From Streptosporangiales bacterium (lineage in GTDB: Bacteria > Actinomycetota > Actinomycetes > Streptosporangiales > WHST01), in assembly GCA_009379955.1 (NCBI GenBank), contig WHST01000018.1, forward strand, positions 1 through 64,000: a stretch of DNA of 64,000 bases. Reading direction: 5' to 3'. Positions 35,860 through 44,292 of the stretch are shown here, piece by piece. The position numbers and the translations under genes are program-made. The notes beneath the pieces were generated by a model that made no database searches, had not been told where the DNA came from, and saw only the letters and a program-made list of their open reading frames with translations. Every line of letters begins with the position of its first letter. Within the stretch, counting starts at the first letter, position 1.

Positions 35860-36801
35860 TCAGTGGCGGCGCTTGAGGCGCTCGATCTCGATGACGGCGC
35901 GCTCCGCCAGTGACCTGCGCCGCCGCTTGCGGACGACGAGGGCGGCGTAGAGCGCGCCGACCGCGGCGCCGGTGATCGCCGCGGCGGGGAGCACCACGCG
36001 CAGGGTGCGGCGGGTCGTGCGGAAGTCGTACACCGGCCAGCCGTTGTGCCGCGCGTACTCCGCCAGTGCGGGCTCGGGATTGACCGCGACCGGGCGGCCG
36101 ACGAGCTCGAGCATCGGCAGGTCGTTGATCGAGTCGCTGTACGCGGTGCACTTGGCGAGGTCGAGGCCCTCGCGTTCGGCGAGCTCGCGGACGGCGACCG
36201 CCTTGGCCTTGCCGTGCATGAACTGACTGAGCTGGCCCGTGTAGACGCCGTCCTCGGTCTTGGCGATAGTGCCGAGCGCGCCGGTGAGGCCGAGCTTCTT
36301 CGCGATGATCTCCGCGAGCTCGACCGGTGTCGCCGTGACGAGCCACACCGGCTGGCCGGCGTCGAGGTGCAGGTCGGTGAGGGCTCGGGCTCCCGGCCAG
36401 ATGCGGTCGGCCATCCGCTCGTCGTAGATCTCCTCGGCCAGCCTGACGACGTCGGTCAGCCGGTGGCCGGCGATGAACGAGAGCGCGGCCTCCTGCGCGT
36501 CGGAGATGGTCTTGTTCGTCTCGCCGCGCAGGCGGAACTGCGCCTGCTGCCACGCGAAGCTCGCGATGTCGCGGGTGGTGAAGAAGTCCCTGGCGGCCAG
36601 GCCGCGGGCGATGAAGTACAACGACGCGCCCTGCATCACCGTGTTGTCGACGTCGAAGAAGGCCGCCGCGCCCGGCCCCTGCTCGAGCAGGCCGAGCTGG
36701 CTCGCGTGGACGTGCGCGATGACCTGCTCGGAACTCAGGGGATCGTCGTGCTGTCCTGCGCCGTCGGTGGGGGCGTCGCCGTCTCGCCGGAACTTGGGCA
36801 T
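35860..36801 (-). CDS. HAD-IB (SerB-like) hydrolase with C-terminal membrane segment
   Basis: The 313-aa protein has motif I AFFDVDNTVMQG (DxDxT), the TSR-like VTATPVELAE, and KAKAV with SDSINDLPML as motifs III/IV. A hydrophobic segment near residue 270 (VLPAAAITGAAVGALYAALVV) followed by KRRRR anchors it, with the catalytic part probably cytoplasmic. HAD-IB proteins are phosphoserine phosphatase-like and include lipid phosphate phosphatases. Paired with the acyltransferase, a lysophosphatidate or similar substrate is possible but not shown. Confidence 0.87.
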   Translation of the reverse strand: MPKFRRDGDAPTDGAGQHDDPLSSEQVIAHVHASQLGLLEQGPGAAAFFDVDNTVMQGASLYFIARGLAARDFFTTRDIASFAWQQAQFRLRGETNKTISDAQEAALSFIAGHRLTDVVRLAEEIYDERMADRIWPGARALTDLHLDAGQPVWLVTATPVELAEIIAKKLGLTGALGTIAKTEDGVYTGQLSQFMHGKAKAVAVRELAEREGLDLAKCTAYSDSINDLPMLELVGRPVAVNPEPALAEYARHNGWPVYDFRTTRRTLRVVLPAAAITGAAVGALYAALVVRKRRRRSLAERAVIEIERLKRRH

Positions 36802-36818
36802 GCGCCGAGCTTAGTGCC

Positions 36819-38066
36819 CTAGCCGTCGCCTTCGGTGGACGTGGCGTCGGCGGCCGTGCGCTCGGCGTCGGGCGCCACCTCGTCGCCGGAGGAGGTCGAC
36901 TCGTCGGCCGACGTGGTCGAGTCCTGGGAGCCCGTCGAGTCGGACGGCTGCGAGGGCACCCCGGTGGGCTGTGGTGGGCTGGAGGACGGCGAGCCCTCGG
37001 AGGGTGTGCCGGTGCCGCTGGGGTCCGTGCCGCCGCTCGAGCCGCCCGTCGTCGACCCGCTGCCGCTCGTGCCGCTGCCGGGCGGCGGGTCGGTGGATCC
37101 GCCGTTGCTCGATTCCTGCGAGCTCGAGCTGCCGGAACCGGTCGAGGAGCCGGGTGCCAGGGCGCTGCTCGACGACGACGAGATCGGCGGTGCGCTCGTG
37201 CTCGGATCGCCGGCCTGCGTCGACGAGCTGCTACCCGACGACGACGCGGTCTCGCCATCGCAGCTGGCGGACGGCCGGCAGCTCGCCTGCAGCATCGTCG
37301 TGGTCTGGCGGCTCAGCTCGCTGACGAGGTCGAGCGACCTGCTGGCCGAGCCGCGCGACGCGCCGGGGAGGCGGGGGAGGAGCGCGCGGATCGCGTCGCT
37401 CTGGTCGCGGGTGAACTCGTCGAGGTAGGACAGCGGCTGGGTCTCGCCGGTGGCCTGGTATGCGCTCCGGAGCAGGTGCGCCCCGGAGTCGGTGTAGGTG
37501 TTCATGGTGGTCAGGGTGCGGTTGATGAGGCCGGCGACCGACCTGCCGCCCTTGTGTCCGTCTGCCTTGGCCGTCTCGACCGACGGCCAGACACCGCCGT
37601 GCTCGACCAGTCGGTCGACCTCCTCGAGCCGGGAGTCGGCGAACCTGAGGTTCTTGCGCCCGCGCTCCTCGTCGGAGTTGACGAAGGCGAGCTGCACGCT
37701 CTCGCCGCGCAGCTTGACGCCGTACAGCGTGTCGCCGGGCAGTGCGCTCATGGTGCCCACGCCGATGCCGGTGATGGCGACCGCCGCCGTCACCATGACG
37801 GTCGTCGAGGCCAGGCCGCGCCTGATGCGGAGGTGGTCGAGCCACTCGAGCACGGCCGCCCGGCGAGACGTGACCGGCGTGGTGGTCGCGGCGGTCTCGA
37901 GCCGGCGGCGGATGGCCTGCCGGAGGTCGCCGCCGGGACGCAGTGGCACGGCACGGAGGGCGTTGGCGAGGGTGACCAGGCGGGACACCGACGGGCCTGG
38001 TGTGGCGCCGCCGTCGACGGCACGCGAGAACTCACGCGTGCGCCGCCGGCCCGGCAGCTTCCTCAT
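36819..38066 (-). CDS. DUF5667 transmembrane protein, RsbN-like position
   Basis: The 415-aa protein has a cytoplasmic N-terminal part (about 1-85; FSRAVDGG, LRQAIRRRLETAATT). One transmembrane helix (about 90-112; STTVMVTAAVAITGIGVG) is followed by the DUF5667 region (SALPGDTLYGVKLRGESVQLAF through SYLDEFTRDQSDAIRALL). A low-complexity tail of about 140 residues of Ser, Gly, Thr and Pro lies outside. In Streptomyces the gene after bldN encodes the anti-sigma factor RsbN, and this protein occupies the same place with the same topology. A BldN-type promoter lies in the gap upstream, as expected for feedback control. Anti-sigma activity is inferred. Confidence 0.75.
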   Translation of the reverse strand: MRKLPGRRRTREFSRAVDGGATPGPSVSRLVTLANALRAVPLRPGGDLRQAIRRRLETAATTTPVTSRRAAVLEWLDHLRIRRGLASTTVMVTAAVAITGIGVGTMSALPGDTLYGVKLRGESVQLAFVNSDEERGRKNLRFADSRLEEVDRLVEHGGVWPSVETAKADGHKGGRSVAGLINRTLTTMNTYTDSGAHLLRSAYQATGETQPLSYLDEFTRDQSDAIRALLPRLPGASRGSASRSLDLVSELSRQTTTMLQASCRPSASCDGETASSSGSSSSTQAGDPSTSAPPISSSSSSALAPGSSTGSGSSSSQESSNGGSTDPPPGSGTSGSGSTTGGSSGGTDPSGTGTPSEGSPSSSPPQPTGVPSQPSDSTGSQDSTTSADESTSSGDEVAPDAERTAADATSTEGDG

Positions 38067-38132
38067 GGGTGACGCTCCACTGTGCCCGATCCCGCTCGAC
38101 CCGAATCCTTCATCTCCCGCTCGCCCAACCTG

Positions 38133-38161
38133 GAAACGAGTGGTCGGGGCCGGGGGTTACG
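38133..38161 (-). promoter_or_regulatory. BldN-type promoter before the RsbN-like gene
   Basis: On the minus strand CGTAAC (38161-38156) and CGTTTC (38138-38133) are separated by 17 bp. Published BldN promoters have CGTAAC and CGTT-starting hexamers at 16-17 bp spacing, as I recall. The site lies 67 bp before the start of the DUF5667 gene. Confidence 0.5.
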
Positions 38162-38193
38162 GGCGACGCCGTTCTGGTGCGCGGAGTATTCGT

Positions 38194-39006
38194 TCACCGA
38201 AGGTCGTCGGGGACGAGCCGGCCGAGCGCCCGGACGGCTCGATACTGGAGCGCCTTGACCGCGCCCTCGTTCCTGCCCATGATCCGCGCGGTCTCGGCGA
38301 CCGACAGGCCCTGCAGGAAGCGGAGCACGATGCACTCCTGCTGCTCGGGGCCGAGCTGCTTGACCGCCTCGATCAGCGCGACGTTGGTGAACGCCTTGAG
38401 CACGGCGTTCTCCGGGCTCTCCTCGATGCGGTCGCTGTCGAGCATGTCGGCGGTCGTCACCTCGAGCCGGTAGCGCGAGGATTTGAAGTGGTCGGCGACG
38501 ATGTTGCGCGCGATGGTGACGAGCCAGGCGCCGAAGTCGCGGCCCTGCCAGGTGAAGCTGTCGAGGCGGCGCAGCGCGCGGAGGAAGGTCTCGCTGACGA
38601 CGTCCTCGGCCAGCTGTTGGGAGCCGACCCGGAAATAGACGTAGCGGTAGACGAGGTCGGCGTACCGCTCGTACAGGCCGGCGAACGCGGCCATGTCCTG
38701 CGCCTGTGCCGCGTGGATGAGGGCGACGATCTCGGCCTGGTCGGCGTCGACCGCGGCGGGTGGCGCGGTCTCCCTGCGTGCACGGCGCCTGAGGCGTACC
38801 GGCGCGGTGAACCCGGGCAGGAAGGCCCCGGGGTCGACGGTCGCCTCGGAACGGGCGATGAGTGCCCCGCCTCCCGCGACGGCGACGGCGGGCTGGAACG
38901 GTCCGAGGAACATCGGTTCGAGGCGGGCGGCGAGCTGCCTGGCGGCCTGGGCCGCGAGGGCGCGCAGCTGCTGAAGGCCGTGCGGTAGCCGCTCGGGTGT
39001 CGGCAT
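38194..39006 (-). CDS. bldN: ECF sigma factor, BldN family, with N-terminal pro-region
   Basis: The 270-aa product has a non-sigma N-terminal extension of about 85 residues (MPTPERLPHGLQQLRALAAQ ... VRLRRRARRETAPPA) and then sigma region 2 (AGLYERYADLVYRYVYFRVGSQQLAEDVVSETFLRALRRL, WQGRDFGAWLVTIARN). Sigma region 4 follows (LGPEQQECIVLRFLQGLSVAETARIMGRNEGAVKALQYRAVRAL). These match Streptomyces BldN, made as a pro-protein whose extension is removed. BldN drives bldM and aerial-hypha genes there. ATG 39006 has GGGGGACC 7 bases upstream. The next gene downstream encodes the RsbN-like membrane protein. Confidence 0.93.
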   Translation of the reverse strand: MPTPERLPHGLQQLRALAAQAARQLAARLEPMFLGPFQPAVAVAGGGALIARSEATVDPGAFLPGFTAPVRLRRRARRETAPPAAVDADQAEIVALIHAAQAQDMAAFAGLYERYADLVYRYVYFRVGSQQLAEDVVSETFLRALRRLDSFTWQGRDFGAWLVTIARNIVADHFKSSRYRLEVTTADMLDSDRIEESPENAVLKAFTNVALIEAVKQLGPEQQECIVLRFLQGLSVAETARIMGRNEGAVKALQYRAVRALGRLVPDDLR

Positions 39007-39239
39007 GTAAATGGTCCCCCTGTTGCCCGGACTGCTCGATCCGTCGGTTGTGCCCACCCCGGTGCCCCGTCCTAGGCTGGCGTGAGTCGATCTCCGGACG
39101 CGCGGCCCATGCTAGGAAACGACCGGACCCGCAGGCTAGGGCCTAAAGACCGTGGCCCTGTTCGCTGCGACGGGTTTGCCCGGTTCGTGCGTCGATTGAT
39201 GGTATTGACCTGCTCAGCGTAGCCGAAAGGGTTCGTCTT

Positions 39240-39515
39240 GTGGCCGAGAGTAGCGGTGCCGAGCGACGACCACGGGTCCGCCTTCTCGGTAAGGCGGACT
39301 GTCACCTCTGCGACGACGCCCGGACGGTGATCGCCGAGGTCTGCGCCGAGCTCGGCGTCGCCTGGACCGAGGACGACCTCGGCGGCTCGCCGGACGAACT
39401 CGCGCGCTGGTGGGACAAGATCCCCGTCACCCTCGTCGACGGTGAGGTGCACAACTACTGGCGCCTCGACCCGACCCGCCTCCGCACCGCACTGACCAGG
39501 CCACCCCGCCGCTGA
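39240..39515 (+). CDS. glutaredoxin-like protein
   Basis: The 91-aa thioredoxin-fold protein has CHLC in RVRLLGKADCHLCDDARTVI, then WTEDDLGGSP and a cis-Pro in KIPVTLVDGEVH. The redox pair is Cys-His-Leu-Cys. The N-terminus is a short tail (AESSGAERRP) before the first strand. Homologues follow bldN in actinomycetes. Starting GTG at 39240; divergent from bldN. It probably serves as a small thiol reductant, but its partner is unknown (mycothiol systems are likely). Confidence 0.88.
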   Translation: MAESSGAERRPRVRLLGKADCHLCDDARTVIAEVCAELGVAWTEDDLGGSPDELARWWDKIPVTLVDGEVHNYWRLDPTRLRTALTRPPRR

Positions 39516-39527
39516 CGGGCGCCACGG

Positions 39528-40784
39528 CTAGGGCTGGTGGGCGTGGTGGATGCGGACGGCCCGGAGCCAGTCGATCCAGAGCCAGCCGGCCACGAGGGCG
39601 CCGACGATCCCGGCCACGCAGATCGTGACACCGATCGTCAGCTGCCGCGCGAGCGCGCCCGCGGCGATCGTCGACACGCCCTGGGCGAGCATCAGCAGGG
39701 TCTGCGCGAGACCGAGGGCCTGGCCGCGGGTCGCGTGCGGCACGATCGAGATGAACGCCTGGTTGGCGGCGAGGTTGTAGCCGCAGGCGAGTCCCGAGAG
39801 GAACAGCAGCAGGCACGAGACGTAGAAGCCCGGCACGAACCAGAACGGCAGCAGCAGGAGCAGCCCGGCGACGGCGAGCGGGCCCATCAAGCCGACCCGG
39901 CGGCTTGGCCTGACCAGCCTGGTGATCAGGATCGCGCCGAGCGCGACGCCGAGCGGTCCGAGTGCCAGCATCGCGCCGGCGTGCGTGGCGTCGAGGCCGA
40001 GCTCCTGGCGGACGTACGGGACGGCCAGCGCCTCGGGGACGACGTAGAAGCCGGCGAGCATGCCCAGACCGATGAGCGCGCGGAGCCGCGGGTCGGCGAA
40101 GATCGCCCGCGAGCCGTGTCGTACGAGGTGCCGCAGGGTCGGCCTGCGGTCGGCGTGCGGGGCGTCGCGCTTGCGCATGCCGACGCGGAACAGCAGGGCG
40201 GCGAGGAGGAACGAGGCCGCGTTGAGGGCGAGAGCCTGCGGTGCCCCGATCAGGGCGACGGCGATGCCGCCCACCGCGAAGCCGAGCACCTGGGTGGCCT
40301 GGTTGGTGGTCTGGGTGACGGCGCTGCCGACGACGAACAGGTCACCGGGGAGGATGTCGGGCAGGCTCGCGGAGCGCGCCGCCTCGAACGGTGGTCGCGC
40401 GAGACCGGTGGCGAAGACCAGGACGAACAGCACCCACAGCGGCAGACCGGGGATGACCATCAGCCCGACGAGGCAGGCGCGGACGAGGTCGGTGGTGATG
40501 AGCACCGCGCGGCGGGGGTACCTGTCGGCGAGCGGCGACAGCAGGGGGCCTGCGACCAGGTACGGCAGGTAGGTGACGCCGTAGGTCAGGGTCGTCAGCA
40601 GCGCGGAGCCGGTGCGGTCGAAGACGAGGATCGACAGCGCGACCTTGGCGAGCTGGTCGCCGATCCCCGACTGGGCGAGCGCGATCCAGAGCACCTGGAA
40701 CTCGCGCACGGAGAAGACCTCCCCGAACCGCGCAGTGCGGTCCTGGGAGGGCGGGCGGAACGCACGGTCTTCCCCGAGAGACAT
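39528..40784 (-). CDS. MFS transporter
   Basis: The 418-aa protein has 12 predicted helices with a long cytoplasmic loop near the middle (FRVGMRKRDAPHADRRP). Motif A-like ADRYPRRAVL and the later LGVALGAILITRLVRPSR mark two halves. It resembles the MFS_3/enterobactin-exporter and macrolide-efflux branch (FQVLWIALAQSGIGDQLAKVALSILVFDRTGSALLTTL). ATG 40784 lacks a strong ribosome site. It converges on the glutaredoxin-like gene (12 bp). Substrate unknown. Confidence 0.87.
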   Translation of the reverse strand: MSLGEDRAFRPPSQDRTARFGEVFSVREFQVLWIALAQSGIGDQLAKVALSILVFDRTGSALLTTLTYGVTYLPYLVAGPLLSPLADRYPRRAVLITTDLVRACLVGLMVIPGLPLWVLFVLVFATGLARPPFEAARSASLPDILPGDLFVVGSAVTQTTNQATQVLGFAVGGIAVALIGAPQALALNAASFLLAALLFRVGMRKRDAPHADRRPTLRHLVRHGSRAIFADPRLRALIGLGMLAGFYVVPEALAVPYVRQELGLDATHAGAMLALGPLGVALGAILITRLVRPSRRVGLMGPLAVAGLLLLLPFWFVPGFYVSCLLLFLSGLACGYNLAANQAFISIVPHATRGQALGLAQTLLMLAQGVSTIAAGALARQLTIGVTICVAGIVGALVAGWLWIDWLRAVRIHHAHQP

Positions 40785-40956
40785 TGGCGTGAAGACTAAC
40801 CCCACGGTAGTTCGGACGCTGCGGTAATCCCCAACCCACGCGAGGTGTTCGCGCCGGCCGGTCGGGCCCGGTGGCCGGATCCTCGGGGACACTGTGCCAT
40901 GACGGGCTTCTGTCGTTCTGCTGAGCAGCCGGCCGACGTCACGTACCGTGGTGTCC

Positions 40957-41211
40957 ATGGCGATGCCGCAGATCTTCGAGGAGCCCAAGAAGCCGCTGGG
41001 CGCCGTCACGGCGGTCGTCGCCGCGTTCGGCGGGATCTTCGCGTATGGGCAGGACCGCAGCGACCTGGGCATGATCGTCGTGCTCTTCGTGCCGGTCGTG
41101 ATCCTGGCCCTCGTCGCCAGGACGAGCAAGGGGTTCCGCGGCTGGCTCCTCCTGGTCATCGCGTGGGTCCTCGGCGTGCTCGGCGCCGGGGCCGTCCTCG
41201 GCGTGAACTGA
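40957..41211 (+). CDS. small two-helix membrane protein
   Basis: The 84-residue protein (ATG 40957; GTG 40948 and ATG 40963 also possible) has KKPLGAVTAVVAAFGGIFAYG, a polar turn with DRSDLG, a second hydrophobic helix MIVVLFVPVVILALVA, then GWLLLVIAWVLGVLGAGAVLG as a third. It lies between the MFS gene and rex. No family recognised. The alternation of helices and short basic loops (RTSKGF) is typical of small integral proteins. Confidence 0.6.
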   Translation: MAMPQIFEEPKKPLGAVTAVVAAFGGIFAYGQDRSDLGMIVVLFVPVVILALVARTSKGFRGWLLLVIAWVLGVLGAGAVLGVN

Positions 41212-41233
41212 CGAGGGCTCCGGGCCCCCGACT

Positions 41234-41251
41234 TTGTGCGAACGTTCACAA
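41234..41251 (+). promoter_or_regulatory. Rex operator (ROP) upstream of rex
   Basis: TTGTGCGAACGTTCACAA matches the Rex consensus TTGTGAA-N4-TTCACAA except for two positions in the left arm (CG for AA). It is 65 bp upstream of the rex start. Rex autoregulates rex-hemACD in Streptomyces through such a site. Confidence 0.8.
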
Positions 41252-41315
41252 GGACGTAGCCTGGGGACGAGAGCGCACCGTCCGTCGCGGCGCGTCCACC
41301 CCGTCCAGGAGTCCC

Positions 41316-42059
41316 GTGTCGTCGCCCAACCGTCCCGCCGACCGCGTCCGCCGCGCGCACGGGGGTCGTGACCGCGGCATCCCTGACGCCACCGTCGCCA
41401 GGCTGCCGCTCTACCTGCGTGCCCTGACCGGGCTGGGCGAGCGCGGCACCCTGACGGTCTCGTCCGAGGACCTCGCCGCCGCGTCGGGGGTCAACTCGGC
41501 GAAGCTTCGCAAGGACCTCTCGCACCTCGGGTCGTACGGCACTCGCGGCGTCGGCTATGACGTGCAGTACCTCGTCTACCAGATCTCCCGCGAGCTCGGC
41601 CTCACCCAGGACTGGGCGGTGGCCATCATCGGGATGGGCAACCTGGGCCGCGCCCTCGCCGACTATGGCGGCTTCGTGTCGCGCGGGTTCAGCGTGGCGG
41701 CGCTGTTCGACGTCGACCCGGGCAAGGTCGGCAACCAGGTGGCCGAGAAGGTCGTGCGGCACGTCGACACGCTCGAGGCGGTCGTCCGCGAGGCGCGCAT
41801 CGCGATCGGGGTCATCGCGACGCCCCCGCAGGCCGCGCAGGACGTCTGCGACCGGCTCGTCGCTGCCGGTGTCCGGAGCATCCTCAATTTCGCGCCCGCC
41901 GTGTTGCATGTGCCGTCGGACGTGCAGCTACGTAAGGTCGACCTGTCGATCGAACTGCAGATCCTCGCGTTCCACGTCCAGCGCAACACCGGTGTCGACC
42001 CGGTGCACGCGATCCAGGACGCCGGCACGAGTGACGACCGAGGAGGTGAGCGACGGTGA
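41316..42059 (+). CDS. rex: redox-sensing transcriptional repressor Rex
   Basis: Rex represses respiratory and haem genes and lets go of DNA when NADH rises. The 247-aa protein has an N-terminal winged helix (about 28-90; ATVARLPLYLRALTGLGERG, SEDLAAASGVNSAKLRKDLSHLGSYGTRGVGYDV) and a Rossmann domain with GMGNLGRALADY (about 106). A C-terminal swapped helix (SIELQILAFHVQRNTGVD) completes the fold. GTG 41316 follows CAGGAG. Its stop overlaps the hemA start by 4 bp, so the repressor heads the operon rex-hemA-hemC-hemD; the ROP site lies in front. Confidence 0.96.
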   Translation: MSSPNRPADRVRRAHGGRDRGIPDATVARLPLYLRALTGLGERGTLTVSSEDLAAASGVNSAKLRKDLSHLGSYGTRGVGYDVQYLVYQISRELGLTQDWAVAIIGMGNLGRALADYGGFVSRGFSVAALFDVDPGKVGNQVAEKVVRHVDTLEAVVREARIAIGVIATPPQAAQDVCDRLVAAGVRSILNFAPAVLHVPSDVQLRKVDLSIELQILAFHVQRNTGVDPVHAIQDAGTSDDRGGERR

Positions 42060-43357
42060 CACTGCTCGTGGTGGGGCTCAACCACCGCACCGCCCCCGTC
42101 GACGTGCTGGAACGCGCCGTGGCGGCCGACGCCCACGGCAAGGTCACCGCCGACGTGCGTGACTCCCACAACGTCCTCGAGTCCGTCGTCCTCGTGACGT
42201 GCAACCGGGTCGAGCTCTACGCCGACGTCACGAGGTTCCACGTCGGGGTCGCCGACCTCACGAGCGCGCTCGAGCGCCACAGCGGCGTGCCGCAGGAGCA
42301 GCTCACCCGCTGCCTCTACGTCCACTACCAGGAGCGCGCCGTCCAGCACCTGTTCGGCGTCGCCTGCGGGCTCGACTCGATGGTGGTGGGCGAGCCGCAG
42401 ATCCTCGGCCAGGTACGCACCGCGATGCGCACGGCCGACGACGACGGCAGCCTGGGTCGCGAGCTCGGCGAGCTGTTCCGCCGCGCGCTGCGGGTGGGCA
42501 AGCGCGCGCGGTCGGAGGCCGGCATCGACGCCACGGGTGCGTCGCTCGTCAGCGTGGCCCTCGACGAGGTCCGCGAGCTCACTGGCGAGGCGGCCGGCAG
42601 GCGCGCGCTCGTCGTCGGGGCCGGTGCGATGGGCGGCCTCGCCGTGTCCGCGCTGAGCCGTGCGGGTGCCGACGTCGTCGTCGCCAACCGCACCCCGGAG
42701 CCGGCCGCGCGGCTCGCGGCCGACTACGGCGGACGGGCGGTGGGGCTCGCCGACGTCGACGCCGAGCTCGCCGCAGCCGATGTCGTGGTCACCTGCACCG
42801 GTGCGGTCGGCACCGTGCTCTCCCGGTCCGGCGTCGAGGCCGCGCTGGCGCGCCGCGACGGTCGCCGGCTCGTGCTCGTCGACCTCGCCGTGCCCCGTGA
42901 CGTCGATCCCGAGGTCGCCGACCTGCCGGGCGTCACGCTCGTGGGGCTCGAGCGGCTCGCCGACCGCAGCACCGAACCGGCCGAGGTGGCCGCCGTACGC
43001 CGGCTCGTCGCCGAGGAGATCGAGGCGTTCGCCAGGAGCCTCGAACAGGCCCAGGTGGCGCCCACGGTCGCCGCGCTGCGCGGTGTCGCGGCGCGGGTCG
43101 TCGAGCACGAGATGGAGCGGCTGCGCGGCCGCGCACCCGACCTCGACGAGCGCACCAGGGCCGAGGTCGCCAAGACGGTCCACCGGATCGTCGACAAGCT
43201 CCTGCATACCCCGACCGTGCGGGTGAAGCAGCTCGCGTCGGGGCCCGGCGGCGGCTCCTACGCCGCCGCGCTGCGCGAGCTGTTCGACCTCGACCCGGCC
43301 ACGGCTGAGGCCGTCGCCCGGGTCGACCATGGTCGCGGGGGAGACGGCGAGTCGTGA
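42056..43357 (+). CDS. hemA: glutamyl-tRNA reductase
   Basis: HemA reduces Glu-tRNA to glutamate-1-semialdehyde, the first committed step of C5-pathway haem synthesis. The 433-aa protein has GLNHRTAPVD (8-17), catalytic Cys49 in LVTCNRVELY, the GLDSMVVGEPQILGQVR block, the NADPH-binding VVGAGAMGG and the C-terminal dimerisation helices. GTG 42056 overlaps the rex stop. HemL, which uses its product, is at 52367. Confidence 0.97.
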   Translation: MTLLVVGLNHRTAPVDVLERAVAADAHGKVTADVRDSHNVLESVVLVTCNRVELYADVTRFHVGVADLTSALERHSGVPQEQLTRCLYVHYQERAVQHLFGVACGLDSMVVGEPQILGQVRTAMRTADDDGSLGRELGELFRRALRVGKRARSEAGIDATGASLVSVALDEVRELTGEAAGRRALVVGAGAMGGLAVSALSRAGADVVVANRTPEPAARLAADYGGRAVGLADVDAELAAADVVVTCTGAVGTVLSRSGVEAALARRDGRRLVLVDLAVPRDVDPEVADLPGVTLVGLERLADRSTEPAEVAAVRRLVAEEIEAFARSLEQAQVAPTVAALRGVAARVVEHEMERLRGRAPDLDERTRAEVAKTVHRIVDKLLHTPTVRVKQLASGPGGGSYAAALRELFDLDPATAEAVARVDHGRGGDGES

Positions 43358-44292
43358 CCAAGGCCATCAGAATCGGCACCAGGGCGAGCGCGCTCGCGCA
43401 CGCCCAGACCCAGCTCGTCGCCGACGCGCTCGCCGAGGCGTCCGGCCGCACCGTCGAGCTCGTCGACGTGACGACCTACGGAGACGTCAACCGCGGCTCG
43501 CTCGCGCAGATCGGCGGCACCGGCGTCTTCGTCAGCGCCCTTCGCGACCGGCTGCTCGACGGCACCGTCGACGTCGCCGTCCACTCGCTGAAGGACCTGC
43601 CGACCGCCGAGCCGGAGGGCCTCGCTCTCGGGGCGGTACCCGTCCGCGGGCACTGGGCCGACGCGCTCGTGGCACCGGGTGCCCGCACCCTCGCCGCGCT
43701 GCCCGCCGGCGCGCGGGTGGGCACGGGCTCGCCGCGGCGCGCCGCGCAGCTGCTCGCCGCCCGTCCCGACCTCGAGATCATCGACATCAGGGGCAATGTC
43801 GACTCCCGGCTGAAGCGCGTGCTCGGTGGCCCCGACGTACCCGACGAGCGCCGGCTCGACGCCGTGGTGCTCGCGCACGCCGGGCTCGACCGCCTCGGTC
43901 GCGCCGGCGTCGTCACCGAGGTGCTCGGGCCCGACGTCATGCTGCCGGCACCCGGGCAGGGCGCCCTCGCCGTCGAGTGCCGGGGCGACGACGAGGGAAC
44001 CGCGGCGCTCCTCGCGGCGTTGGACGATCGGGGGAGCCGGGCTACCGTCACCGCTGAGCGTGCGCTGCTCGCGGCGTTGGAGGCCGGGTGCGCAGCCCCC
44101 GTGGGTGCGCTCGCGACCGTGATCGACGCCGGACGGCTGGAGCTGACGGCCGGCGCGTTTGCTCTCGACGGCACCGTTTCGGTAAGAAGGACCGCCACTG
44201 GTTCCTCAGGTGAGCCCGCACGACTCGGCCGCGAACTCGCGGCGGGGTTGCTCGCCGAGGGTGCCGCAGCTCTGATGGGAGAGCACGTCTAG
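43354..44292 (+). CDS. hemC: hydroxymethylbilane synthase
   Basis: HemC joins four porphobilinogen molecules into the linear tetrapyrrole. The 312-aa protein has RIGTRASALAHAQTQ, VDVAVHSLKDLPTAEPEGL, GTGSPRRAAQL, DIRGNVDSRLKR and PAPGQGALAVECR. The cofactor-binding Cys of LEAGCAAPVGA (about residue 246) holds the dipyrromethane. GTGA overlap with hemA and TAGTG overlap with hemD show tight translational coupling. Confidence 0.97.
   Translation: MTKAIRIGTRASALAHAQTQLVADALAEASGRTVELVDVTTYGDVNRGSLAQIGGTGVFVSALRDRLLDGTVDVAVHSLKDLPTAEPEGLALGAVPVRGHWADALVAPGARTLAALPAGARVGTGSPRRAAQLLAARPDLEIIDIRGNVDSRLKRVLGGPDVPDERRLDAVVLAHAGLDRLGRAGVVTEVLGPDVMLPAPGQGALAVECRGDDEGTAALLAALDDRGSRATVTAERALLAALEAGCAAPVGALATVIDAGRLELTAGAFALDGTVSVRRTATGSSGEPARLGRELAAGLLAEGAAALMGEHV

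Noticed and set aside
39528-41909. Open frame of 793 codons extending upstream of the MFS gene
   Set aside because: Only the last 418 codons have MFS sequence; the upstream part runs antisense through the small membrane-protein and rex genes and is Arg/Pro/Thr nonsense.
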